Below, piece by piece: positions 21,456 to 30,681 of a stretch of 38,300 bases of DNA. The position numbers were made by a program, and so were the translations under genes. Location: the NCBI GenBank assembly GCA_003556605.1, contig PWQX01000097.1, positions 1 to 38,300 on the forward strand, given 5' to 3'. The notes beneath the pieces are model-generated. The model worked only from the letters and a program-made list of their open reading frames with translations. It had not been told where the DNA came from and made no database searches. Source of the DNA: Spirochaetaceae bacterium (GTDB lineage: Bacteria > Spirochaetota > Spirochaetia > DSM-27196 > SLAA01). Each line of letters starts with the position of its first letter. Within the stretch, counting starts at the first letter, position 1.

Positions 21456-23240
21456 ATGGATAAAAACACGCTGCTTGCAGTGGTCCTCTCGGTCATCGTA
21501 ATTGCGATCGGGTTTTCCATTCAAAACGCACTGTATCCACCCGAGGAGATGGCGCAACCGTCTCCAACCACCGAAGAGGCCCCCACGCCCGAGGCGCCCG
21601 AACCACGTGAGCCGGCTGAGCCTCGGCCGGACGAAGAGCCGACCGAGCCGAGAATCGCCGCGGCGGCGCCTTCGTACGAGGTTGCGGCGGTAGAAGAAGA
21701 ACTTGAACCGGAGGAGTACGTCTACGAGAACGACATCTTGTCGGTCCGTTTCGACTCTCGCGGCGGAGACATCGTCTCGTTCCGGCTCTTTGACCACTGG
21801 GATAGTGATGAGCCCGTTGAGATGATCAAGCGCGGAGCTTCCGATGATCGTGCTTTTACCCTTGCATTCGGCGACGAAACCTCCGAGCCGATAGACGCGG
21901 TATTCCGGCGGCGTCAAGATACGGATGAGCACACCGTAGAGTTTTATCGCGATTTTCGCGTCCAAGACCGGAGCGCCACGGGCGAAAACGGCGAAGCCGT
22001 TGAACACGGGTTTCGTGTGCGCAAGATTTATCGATTTGCGCCCCGCGAGTACCTCTTTGAGATGGATATCGTGCTGGAAAATCATGGTTCCGGAGCTGTT
22101 CCAGTTAACGTCAACAACCGCGCCTACACCCTCGGGATCGGTCCCCAGATAGGGCCGAGCTGGCGAGAGCTGGACGGCCGTCACGAGTATCGCCGGTTTG
22201 ACCACTACGACGGAAACCGCGTAAACAGGGAAACCCTGCGCGCGGGCGAGCGTGAACGGCTTGATATCCGTCCCAACTGGATTGCAATCGCCGGCAAGTA
22301 CTTTGCCGTCATTGCCGTACCCGGCAACGTTGATTACGCGATCACAATCTCAAAAGACGATGTACCAGGGCTCGAAGAAGGCGCCCAGATGTACTTCAGC
22401 AGGCCGCCGATTCGCAGCCAGTTTCAGACCGACACCTTCCGCTTTTTTGTGGGGCCGCGTACCGGAGAGGCGCTCGCGAGCTATAACACTGCGCGTGACA
22501 ACGCCTTCGGCATTCGCAACCTCGACTTGGACGAGATGGTTGAAACTCGCTTCATGCTCGGCTGGCTCGAGGATATCCTCAAAGCGGCGCTCAATCTCAT
22601 ATATCGGGTGGTGCCGAACTTCGGTATCGCGATCATCATCCTCACGCTTGTGGTGAAGGCGCTGCTCATGCCGCTCACACGTAAGAGCCGTGACTCTATG
22701 GCGCGGATGCAGGAGCTCAGCCCCAAGATCCAAGAGCTACGTGAAAAACATAAAAATGAGCCGCAGAAGCTCAATGCCGAAACCGCTGCGCTGTACAAGA
22801 AAGAGGGCATTAACCCGCTCGGGGGCTGTCTCCCGATTCTGCTGCAGTTACCGTTCTTCATCGCGATGTTCGGGTTGTTCAATAACCACTTCGATCTGCG
22901 GGGTGCCACGTTTATTCCGGGTTGGATCACCGACCTCTCGGCCCCCGACTCAATCCTGAATTTCGGCGATTTCACGCTCCCGATGCTTGGCTGGAACGAC
23001 TTACGTCTGCTGCCGGTTATCTTCGTGCTCACTCAGATTGTCGCCAGCCGCTTCATGCAGAATCCGGCGGCGGGAAGCAATAGTCAAATGAAGATGATGA
23101 TGTATGTCCTGCCGGTTGTGTTCTTCTTCGTGCTGTATAACTTACCGTCCGGACTGCTGGTGTATCTGATCTTTTCGAATATTCTGATGGCGGCTGAAAA
23201 CATCATAGTGAAGAAGAAACGCGCGGTCGCGAGTGCGTAA
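21456..23240 (+). CDS. yidC: membrane protein insertase YidC
   Basis: N-terminal TM + acidic/Pro linker + periplasmic domain; NFGIAIIILTLVVKALLMPLTRKSRDSMARMQELSPKIQELREKHKNEPQKLNAETAALYKKEGINPLGGCLPILLQLPFFIAMF. Confidence 0.96.
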   Translation: MDKNTLLAVVLSVIVIAIGFSIQNALYPPEEMAQPSPTTEEAPTPEAPEPREPAEPRPDEEPTEPRIAAAAPSYEVAAVEEELEPEEYVYENDILSVRFDSRGGDIVSFRLFDHWDSDEPVEMIKRGASDDRAFTLAFGDETSEPIDAVFRRRQDTDEHTVEFYRDFRVQDRSATGENGEAVEHGFRVRKIYRFAPREYLFEMDIVLENHGSGAVPVNVNNRAYTLGIGPQIGPSWRELDGRHEYRRFDHYDGNRVNRETLRAGERERLDIRPNWIAIAGKYFAVIAVPGNVDYAITISKDDVPGLEEGAQMYFSRPPIRSQFQTDTFRFFVGPRTGEALASYNTARDNAFGIRNLDLDEMVETRFMLGWLEDILKAALNLIYRVVPNFGIAIIILTLVVKALLMPLTRKSRDSMARMQELSPKIQELREKHKNEPQKLNAETAALYKKEGINPLGGCLPILLQLPFFIAMFGLFNNHFDLRGATFIPGWITDLSAPDSILNFGDFTLPMLGWNDLRLLPVIFVLTQIVASRFMQNPAAGSNSQMKMMMYVLPVVFFFVLYNLPSGLLVYLIFSNILMAAENIIVKKKRAVASA

Positions 23241-23254
23241 CGGAGACACCGCTA

Positions 23255-24145
23255 ATGACACATGAGTTTGAAGGTCGAACCGAGCAAGAAGCCATCGACA
23301 CTGCGGTGGTTGCGCTCGGTCTAGAGCAGGATCAGTTTGACATTGAATTGGTCGAGACGCATAAGTCGGGATTTCTGAATCTCAACAAACGCGTAACAAT
23401 TCGCGTACATATCCACGACACCGCGGAGGCGCTTGCTAAACCCGGCGAAGACAGCCGGCAAGCTGCGAAGCAGGCTCCCGAAATAAGCGCCGCTTACGCC
23501 GACACCGGTTTTGACCCCACACAAGTGGCTCGCCGGCATCAAAACGCTTCGCCTGAGAACGACTTCGAGCACGGGATGGTTGATTTTGTGCAGAATACGC
23601 TCGAGAAAATGGGTTATACCGGCGAGGTGGTGATTGCTTATCGCGAAACCGGGAAGCTTGGGCTGCGGATAGACTCTGAACACTCGGGCATGTTGATCGG
23701 CCGCAAAGGGCGTACGCTCGATGCACTGCAGCTTGTCGCTAATGTGGTAGCCGGGCGCCTCGACGGCGGTGACACTAAGATCATCCTCGATACCGAAGGG
23801 TATCGCTCGAGGCGCGAAGAAGGGCTGGTCCGGCTGGCGGAGAAGGTCGGCGACGAAGTCAAACGCAGCCGCCGGTCACAGCTATTGGCTCCGATGAACC
23901 CCTTTGAGCGGCGACTGATACACACCACGCTCAATAATGTCGAAGAAATTGAAACCGCAAGCGAAGGCGAGGGACTGTACAAGCAGGTGCGTGTTTCGTA
24001 TCGCGGCGGTGGCGGCGGACACGATGACGGTGGCGGGAGGCCTGGTAACGACACGGTTGGTAACAAGGCGGGCCGCTCGGATAACGGAAACCGGGGTGGT
24101 TCGCGTCGCGGGGCGCGCGGCCGGGGGCGGCGGCGTACGCGCTAA
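23255..24145 (+). CDS. jag: Jag/KhpB RNA-binding protein with Gly/Arg-rich C-terminal tail
   Basis: Jag-N (FEGRTEQEAIDTAVVALGL), KH (LIGRKGRTLDALQLVANVV), R3H (MNPFERRLIHTTLNNVEEIETASEGEGLYKQVRVS), then RGG/RGR tail. Confidence 0.93.
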   Translation: MTHEFEGRTEQEAIDTAVVALGLEQDQFDIELVETHKSGFLNLNKRVTIRVHIHDTAEALAKPGEDSRQAAKQAPEISAAYADTGFDPTQVARRHQNASPENDFEHGMVDFVQNTLEKMGYTGEVVIAYRETGKLGLRIDSEHSGMLIGRKGRTLDALQLVANVVAGRLDGGDTKIILDTEGYRSRREEGLVRLAEKVGDEVKRSRRSQLLAPMNPFERRLIHTTLNNVEEIETASEGEGLYKQVRVSYRGGGGGHDDGGGRPGNDTVGNKAGRSDNGNRGGSRRGARGRGRRRTR

Positions 24146-24252
24146 TTTCGCCCCCTTACAACGCGGCCCAGCTAAAGCGCTGTACAGGTTACATATACAG
24201 CTGTCGTACTGATCGGAATTGAAAATAGCGGGATTTACTTATGTGAGTAACC

Positions 24253-24495
24253 TGTGGAAAACTTCAGAGTGTTCGCCAAGCTGCTGCACGATTTTGCGGC
24301 TCTACAATCGTTTCACAAAAGCATTAGGTGTACCGCTAATAAAAAATATCTATTTACTTTACTATCGTGGTACACAGTGCTAGGATTCGGCACGTAAACA
24401 TCTGTTAATCACCTATTCGGTTCACCGACTCAGCTACGCGACACCGTGCTGCTAATGGGGCATTCCAGCTGAGCTTGTGTATAAATTGTGGATAA
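24253..24495. promoter_or_regulatory. candidate oriC element in jag-gcvT intergenic region (DnaA boxes + AT-rich stretch)
   Basis: Minus-strand TTATACACA (24476-24484) and TTATCCACA (24487-24495) are perfect DnaA boxes 11 bp apart; TTTTCCACA at 24253-24261; AT-rich ctaataaaaaatatctatttactttacta around 24336-24365. Confidence 0.6.
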
Positions 24496-24713
24496 AACTG
24501 GGAGAACCCGCAACCTCCTTGTGAGTATTTGCCCGAGGAACTCCAACTCCTCAAACTGTCAAGACTATAACCCCATTTTTTTGAAATAGCACCGCATTAT
24601 CGCAGCGCGTGCCACAGTAGTAGCAGCTGTTTCGGGAAGGCATGTCCTTGAGATATGCTTCGACGGCAATTTTGGTTTGTGTGTCCTCCCAAACCTAGAG
24701 TATACTGCCAGGC

Positions 24714-25820
24714 ATGGAAACACACTTAAAGCACACCCCGTTAAGGGAATGGCACGTTCGGCACGGTGCTAGGATGGTACCGTTTGCCGGCTGGGAGATG
24801 CCTGTTCACTACGCGAGTGGGGCCTTGCAAGAGCACCGTTTGGTCCGCACCAGTGCCGGGATCTTCGACATCTCGCATATGGGCCAGCTTGAAGTCCGCG
24901 GCACCGACACCGTTGCATACCTCGAACAGATCATTTCCAGCACCATGGAGACACTGGGGGTAGGAAACTCGCGCTATGGGCTGATTTGCGACACCTCCGG
25001 TGCTGTGCTTGATGATCTGTTCGTGTATCGTCTGCCTGACAAATGGTGGATCGTGGTGAATGCTGCCAATACTGACTCCGACTATGCGTGGTTTACGCAG
25101 CATCTTAACAGTTATATGGTAGAGGTGAGCAATGTCTCGGACCAAACTGCAATGCTTGCGGTGCAGGGCCCGGCGGCGATTGAAATCATGGACGAGGTTT
25201 CCGGCGGCGCAGTTTCGCCGATCGCACGCTTTGCAGCGGCTGAATGCAGCATCGCCGGCGTGGTGTGTCTGGTTGGTCGTACCGGCTACACCGGCGAGGA
25301 CGGAGTTGAGCTGTTCTTGGACGCCGGCGATGCCCAAACGGTCTGGGACGCGATTCTCACCAGTGAAGTCGGCCGCCGGGCCGACCTCGCGCCGATTGGG
25401 CTGGCCGCACGCGACAGCCTCCGCTTTGAACCGGGTTTCGCGTTGTACGGCCACGAAATCAGCCGTGAAGTGACCCCGGTGGAAGCACGCCTCACCTGGG
25501 CTTGCGACCTCCAGCGCGACTTCATTGGTCGTGATGCCATCGCGGCGCGCAAGGAGGCCGGGCCGCAGCGAAAGCTCTGCACTTTCACCCTCACCGACCG
25601 CGGTGTGCCTCGCGAAGGATGCGAGATCTACGCCGCCGGTGCGAAGATCGGATCGGTAGTCACCGGGATGTTTGCCCCTACCGTTGAGGCATACGCGGGA
25701 AACGCGTTTGTCGACAGTGCATATGCCAAGGTGGGCACTGAGTTCGAGGTTGACATCCGCGGCAAGCGCAAAGCCGCTGTGGTCGTCAAGCGCCCGCTGT
25801 ACAAGCCGGCGTACAAATAG
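24714..25820 (+). CDS. gcvT: glycine cleavage system aminomethyltransferase (T protein)
   Basis: HGARMVPFAGWEMPVHY, DISHMGQLEVRG, GRTGYTGEDGVELF, GLAARDSLRFEPGFALYGHE. Confidence 0.96.
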   Translation: METHLKHTPLREWHVRHGARMVPFAGWEMPVHYASGALQEHRLVRTSAGIFDISHMGQLEVRGTDTVAYLEQIISSTMETLGVGNSRYGLICDTSGAVLDDLFVYRLPDKWWIVVNAANTDSDYAWFTQHLNSYMVEVSNVSDQTAMLAVQGPAAIEIMDEVSGGAVSPIARFAAAECSIAGVVCLVGRTGYTGEDGVELFLDAGDAQTVWDAILTSEVGRRADLAPIGLAARDSLRFEPGFALYGHEISREVTPVEARLTWACDLQRDFIGRDAIAARKEAGPQRKLCTFTLTDRGVPREGCEIYAAGAKIGSVVTGMFAPTVEAYAGNAFVDSAYAKVGTEFEVDIRGKRKAAVVVKRPLYKPAYK

Positions 25821-25852
25821 AATCGCAATCTAAACAGATACAGGAGATAGAG

Positions 25853-26242
25853 ATGACATTTGATAAGGATGTTAAGTACCTTGAATCACATGAATGGGCT
25901 CGCAAAGACGGCGATGTTGTAGTTTGCGGTATCTCCGATTACGCCCAAGACAGTCTCGGTGATGTAGTGTTTGTGGAGCTGCCGGAAGTCGGCCAAACTC
26001 TGAAAAAGGGTGACGCCTTTGGGGTGGTAGAGAGCGTCAAGGCGGCGAGCGATGTCTATATGCCCGTCAGCGGTGAGATTGTCGAGACCAACGGCGTATT
26101 GGAAGAGACGCCCGAGACGATCAATGAGGATCCGTTCGGCGACGGCTGGCTGATCAAGATCCAACCGAGCGACGTCTCGGAGTACGAGGGGTTGATGTCG
26201 GCCGAAGACTATAAAGCCTATACCGAGGGTTTGGAGGACTGA
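25853..26242 (+). CDS. gcvH: glycine cleavage system H protein
   Basis: SHEWARKDGDVVVCGISDYAQDSLGDVVFVELPEVGQ, lipoyl-Lys motif GVVESVKAASDVYMPVSGEI. Confidence 0.97.
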   Translation: MTFDKDVKYLESHEWARKDGDVVVCGISDYAQDSLGDVVFVELPEVGQTLKKGDAFGVVESVKAASDVYMPVSGEIVETNGVLEETPETINEDPFGDGWLIKIQPSDVSEYEGLMSAEDYKAYTEGLED

Positions 26243-26322
26243 GACCGCGCGGAGCGTTCGCCGCCATATGCGCCGCCTGCTCAGCGTTTCCGTCGGCGCA
26301 GCCAAGATTTCAAGGAGGAGCG

Positions 26323-27714
26323 ATGGGCTACGTAGCCAATACCAACGCAGATAAACGTGCAATGCTTGAGAGCATCGGCGTCAATTCGATTGCTGATCTG
26401 TTCACGGATGTTCCCGAAGAGCACCGGTTCCCGGAGTTGCCGTTGCCGCCGCCGCTTTCGGAGCTTGATGTTAGCCGCGAGATCGAGGCCCTGTCCGAGC
26501 GTAACATGCGCGTTTCCGGGATGTCGTTCTTGGGTGGCGGTGCGTGGAACCACTTTATTCCGCGCGCGGTGCCGTATCTTGCCTCTCGCAGTGAGTTCGC
26601 CACCGCCTACACGCCGTATCAGCCCGAGGCGAGTCAGGGAACGCTGCAGGCGCTGTTTGAGTACCAAAGCATGCTTTGCGAGCTGCTTGGAATGGAGGTG
26701 GTCAACGCCTCGCATTACGACGGTGCCACCTCGGTTGCCGAAGCTGCGCTGATGGCGGTGAACGCCGCGCGCGGAAAGCGTAAGAAGGTGCTCGTATCCG
26801 GCGGCCTGCATCCTCAGTACCGGTCGGTGATGCAAACCTACCTGCAGGCGATGCAGGTGAAGCTAATGGCGCTTTCGGCGGGCATCGCCTCTGCCGAGGC
26901 CTTCCACAGTGCCGGCGGCTCGCCCGACTATCCTTTCGGTCAAGCCGAGCTCAAACAGCTTGCAGCGGCAGCCGATGAAGAGACTGCCTGCGTTATCGTG
27001 CAGAACCCCGACTTCTTCGGAAGTATTCGGGACCTCGCGGGTCTCGCCGATGAGCTACACGCCAAAGGGGTGCTGCTGGTGGTCCACACCGACCCGATCT
27101 ATCTTGGACTATTTCGTCCTCCGGGTGCCGACGGCGCGGACATCGTTACCGGTGAAGGCCAGCCACTCGGCATTGACCTTTCGTTCGGGGGGCCGTATCT
27201 CGGCATATTCGGCTGTACCAAGAAGCTGGTGCGCCGCATGCCGGGACGCCTGACCGGCCAGACTACCGATACGGAGGGCACCCGCGGCTTCGTCTTGACG
27301 CTCAATACTCGCGAGCAGCACATCCGCCGTGAGAAGGCCACTAGTAACATCTGTACCAACCAAGGGCTGATGGCGCTGCGCGCCTCAATCTACCTTGCGC
27401 TAATGGGTCAGGCGGGCCTACGCGAAGTGGCTTCGCTGTGCTACCACAAGAGCCACTACGCCGCCGCCGAGATTGATAAGCTCACAGGTTTTGCGGTGCC
27501 CGACGACATACGCTTTTTTCGGGAGTTTGTCGTTCAGGTGCCTATACCGGCCGCCGAGATCGTAAAGGGCTTGTCGCAGCAGGGCATCGTGCCGGGCTTG
27601 GATCTCGGTCGTTACTTCAGCGGCCGCCGTAACGAGCTGCTGGTAGCGGTAACCGAGATGAACACCAAAGACGATATCGACGCGCTCGTCTCCGCGCTAG
27701 AGAATGTAGCCTAA
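26323..27714 (+). CDS. gcvPA: glycine dehydrogenase (P protein) subunit 1
   Basis: FLGGGAWNHFIPRAVPYLASRSEFATAYTPYQPEASQGTLQALFEYQSMLCELLGMEVVNASHYDGATS. Confidence 0.96.
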   Translation: MGYVANTNADKRAMLESIGVNSIADLFTDVPEEHRFPELPLPPPLSELDVSREIEALSERNMRVSGMSFLGGGAWNHFIPRAVPYLASRSEFATAYTPYQPEASQGTLQALFEYQSMLCELLGMEVVNASHYDGATSVAEAALMAVNAARGKRKKVLVSGGLHPQYRSVMQTYLQAMQVKLMALSAGIASAEAFHSAGGSPDYPFGQAELKQLAAAADEETACVIVQNPDFFGSIRDLAGLADELHAKGVLLVVHTDPIYLGLFRPPGADGADIVTGEGQPLGIDLSFGGPYLGIFGCTKKLVRRMPGRLTGQTTDTEGTRGFVLTLNTREQHIRREKATSNICTNQGLMALRASIYLALMGQAGLREVASLCYHKSHYAAAEIDKLTGFAVPDDIRFFREFVVQVPIPAAEIVKGLSQQGIVPGLDLGRYFSGRRNELLVAVTEMNTKDDIDALVSALENVA

Positions 27715-27732
27715 CAAGGAGGTCACGTCGTC

Positions 27733-29178
27733 ATGATCAAACCTATTCCCGCACTTCTGTACGAGCAGTCTGAAAGCGGCCGCCGTGCGGCTGTAATGCC
27801 CGACTGCGACGTGCCCGAAAGCACCTTCCCCGAGGAGCTGCTGCGCGCCGATCTCAAATTGCCCGAGTTGAGCGAACCCGGTGTGGTGCGCTACTTCACA
27901 CAGCTCTCGCAGTTGAACTTTTCAATCGACACCAACTTCTACCCGCTCGGCTCCTGCACCATGAAATACAACCCCAAGGTCAACGAGGCGATGGCCTCGC
28001 TGCCGGGCTTCTTAGGACATCACCCCTTGCAGGAGGAGATGCTCTCACAGGGAAGTCTCGAGCTCATGTACCGCCTGCAGGAGCAGCTTGCGGCGGTTTC
28101 CGGATTTCACTCGGTGAGCCTGCAGCCGGCCGCCGGCGCGCAGGGCGAGTTCGCCGGAATCAGTATGATACGCGCCTACCACGAGTCACGCGGAGAGGCC
28201 CATCGCCGCAGAGTCCTGATCCCCGACAGCGCCCACGGCACCAACCCCGCAACCGTAACAATGGCCGGGTACGAACCGGTGGAACTGCCGTCCGACGCCA
28301 ACGGCAACGTTGATCTCCAGGCTCTCAAAGAGGCCTGTGACGACAATCTCGCGGCGCTCATGATCACCAACCCCAATACGCTCGGGTTGTTCGAGGAGCA
28401 TATCGAGGAAGTCACCGGAACGATTCATGAGTTCGGCGGTCTGGTGTACGGTGACGGAGCTAACATGAACGCCCTGCTCGGTACGCTGCGCCCGGGCGAT
28501 GTCGGTATCGATGTAATGCACTTCAACCTGCACAAGACTTTCTCCACTCCGCACGGCGGAGGCGGCCCCGGTTCCGGCCCCGTCGCCGCAGCCGAGATCT
28601 TAGCGCCGTTCTTGCCGGGACCGGTCGTAGAGCGCGAAGCGGAGGGCGGACCGTACAGTTTCGTCACACCGGCGCAGTCTATCGGTAGCATCAAACTCTT
28701 TTACGGCAACTTCGGCATGAACATCCGCGCGTTCACCTACATCCTGATGCACGGCGCCTCGGGTATGCGGGAGCTCGGCGAGAACGCCGTGCTCAACGCC
28801 AACTACCTCAAGAGCCGCATCGAGAAGCTGCTGCCGGTTAAGTACAAACGCAACTGCATGCACGAGTTCGTTGCCGGCGGCAAGATCGAGGGAGCTGAAG
28901 AGATCACCACCAGGGATATCGCCAAACGCCTGCTGGACTACGGCATGCACGCTCCCACGGTATACTTCCCGCTAATCGTCAAGGAGGCACTCATGATCGA
29001 GCCCACCGAGAGCGAAAACAAACGTACCCTCGACGCATTTGTCGAGGCGCTTGAGACGATCATTTCCGAGGCACGGGAGCACCCCGGTCTCCTGCACGGT
29101 GCGCCGCACGAGATGCCGCTCAAACGCCTCGACGAGGTCAAAGCAGTGAAAGACCTGGTGCTCTGCATGCACCCCTGA
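27733..29178 (+). CDS. gcvPB: glycine dehydrogenase (P protein) subunit 2
   Basis: LGSCTMKYNPKVNE, SLQPAAGAQGEFAGI, DSAHGTNPATVTMAGYE, DVMHFNLHKTFSTPHGGGGPGSGPV (PLP lysine). Confidence 0.97.
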   Translation: MIKPIPALLYEQSESGRRAAVMPDCDVPESTFPEELLRADLKLPELSEPGVVRYFTQLSQLNFSIDTNFYPLGSCTMKYNPKVNEAMASLPGFLGHHPLQEEMLSQGSLELMYRLQEQLAAVSGFHSVSLQPAAGAQGEFAGISMIRAYHESRGEAHRRRVLIPDSAHGTNPATVTMAGYEPVELPSDANGNVDLQALKEACDDNLAALMITNPNTLGLFEEHIEEVTGTIHEFGGLVYGDGANMNALLGTLRPGDVGIDVMHFNLHKTFSTPHGGGGPGSGPVAAAEILAPFLPGPVVEREAEGGPYSFVTPAQSIGSIKLFYGNFGMNIRAFTYILMHGASGMRELGENAVLNANYLKSRIEKLLPVKYKRNCMHEFVAGGKIEGAEEITTRDIAKRLLDYGMHAPTVYFPLIVKEALMIEPTESENKRTLDAFVEALETIISEAREHPGLLHGAPHEMPLKRLDEVKAVKDLVLCMHP

Positions 29179-29259
29179 TTCGCGACTGTGATAGCAGGCG
29201 AAATAGTTCCGAGTGCGGCGGGACCGGCCGGAAATCCCGCCACGCGTGCCCAAATCAAG

Positions 29260-29298
29260 CGCTCTGTGGTTGCGTTACTAAACCCAGAGCGTTTTTTT
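29260..29298 (+). terminator. Rho-independent terminator after the gcv operon
   Basis: CGCTCTG(t)GGTT...AACCCAGAGCG stem followed by TTTTTTT. Confidence 0.88.
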
Positions 29299-29345
29299 CA
29301 GCCGTTATTCATCACCAATTTGCACGATCGTTAACATGTCGGTGC

Positions 29346-29545
29346 CCGGTTCCAACCGGCTCTAACACCACATCGCGGTCGGCCCGCACCTGTCCGGCCC
29401 CCGTGCGGGCGAAGCCTTGCGCCGGCGTTTTGGCTCTCACCCCGTGGGCTATGCGCCAACCGGGGGGCGTCTGGGCTTTCGCGCACTCGCGCGTACCCCG
29501 GCACCAGCCCGCGCGCCCGCCGGGCGCGGCTGCGCAGCGCCGCGC
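29346..29545. repeat. GC-rich block of consecutive inverted repeats, non-coding
   Basis: CCGGTT/AACCGG (29346-29359), GCCCGCAC/GTGCGGGC (29382-29410), GCGCGGC/GCCGCGC (29524-29545) and other imperfect palindromes. Confidence 0.6.
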
Positions 29546-29899
29546 GCGTTGGAGGCGGTCTGCGCCTGCCGGCAGGGAATGTCCTAGTGTAGCGGTTGTT
29601 GATTTGGTAGATCGTGGCCTGCACGATGGCCGCTCGCAGCGCGAGACTTGGTTGTTAGCAAAGGCGCATGTATACATAGTAACAACACGTCGGACTTCGG
29701 CAGCATGATGGTCGAGATAGCGAGCTGGAAGCAATTCGCATAAGTGATTATCGATTATATGGGTAATGCACTATAGAGTGCCCGGTTTCTAAGCCTTGAC
29801 TGAAAAACGGCGATGATGCTCGCGCTTCTGATCTATTGTAAGGACAGCACAGCTATCTGCCAGTTGCTGTGGTAGTTATGCTTCACCACAGCGTTCTTT

Positions 29900-30107
29900 C
29901 TCCGGGACTATCCTCCCTTGGGCCCCATCTACGCGGTCCCATTCCGGCACATCCCGGTCTGGAACCCGAGCGAATATCTCAAATCCGCTTGGCAAATGCG
30001 CACATGGCGAATTGATCAACAGAGATGCCCTGCTGTGCAGCGAGGGTCTCTATGCGTTCTTTGAGTTCTTCGGGAGCTCGAATCCTGAGGGCCTTTCTGT
30101 GTGCCAT
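29900..30107 (-). pseudogene. relic ribbon-helix-helix-type antitoxin with apparent internal deletion/frameshift
   Basis: MAHRKALRIRAPEELKERIETLAAQQGISVDQFAMCAFAKRI*, then in another frame EIFARVPDRDVPEWDRV, the kind of C-terminus expected for this antitoxin type. Confidence 0.65.
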
Positions 30108-30321
30108 GTTCATTCCTCCACATGCGCATGAACTCACCCGGTGTGACCACGTTGACCTCTTCATTCAAGAGATCGGTGTCGAGCAGGAAGTCACGTGCAG
30201 CGTGCGTGATCAGGTACTCACTCCCACTGGAAAGCGTCGGTTCCATGATCATGTTGGCGTTCTCATCTCGTGGGTTCGGTCGCCAAGCACAACGTACGCT
30301 CGTGTCGATGATGACAAGCAC
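30016..30321 (-). pseudogene. relic PIN-domain toxin with apparent internal deletion
   Basis: MLVIIDTSV N-terminus joins directly to WRPNPRDENANMIMEPTLSSGSEYLITHAARDF...VNVVTPGEFMRMWR C-terminal PIN motifs; the usual ~80-90 residue middle is missing. Confidence 0.65.
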
Positions 30322-30681
30322 GACAGTATGATAGCTTATTTGCCCGCAAATCCAACCGATCCCCCTGCTATGGGGTCACCACCGTCCACAGGCGTCACGA
30401 CAGCCAGATAACATGTATACTTGCGCGTAAGTTAACATCCCAAACCGGTGTTAACCTTGATGCAAAATCGTGAGGTACATGCCTGTGAAAAATCTCCGGG
30501 CGGACGGGGAGGGGGGTAAGGCAAGCTACTTTGGTTTGGGTTGGCAGGGTGAGCTTGGGCCGGCTGAGCTGGCTGGGTGCTACTACCTCGACGGGCTCGC
30601 TGTTTGCTTTCTTCACGAAGCCGGCGGAATGCGCTACACTACGGCCTCACACCAGATAATGCTAAGGAGCAGATAGCAGAC

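Noticed and set aside
17885-24145. Genome-wide recoding of TAA as sense
   Set aside because: Neighbouring genes use TAA as normal stops (e.g. rpmH, yidC, jag, dnaN's own true end), so the dnaN TAA is not explained by a new genetic code
24500-24713. Glycine riboswitch upstream of gcvT
   Set aside because: No recognisable tandem glycine aptamer core by eye
29330-29600. Integron attC site
   Set aside because: Hairpins suggest it, but canonical RYYYAAC/GTTRRRY core sites were not found; kept only as a hypothesis
29312-29734. ORFs 29312-29734, 29331-29624 (-) and 29403-29708 (+)
   Set aside because: Open frames caused by GC-rich palindromic DNA; Arg/Ala/Pro-rich, no motifs
29861-29895. GCTGTGGT-N11-ACCACAGC hairpin near the TA relic as terminator
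   Set aside because: 8-bp stem is real but there is no T-run; function not supportable
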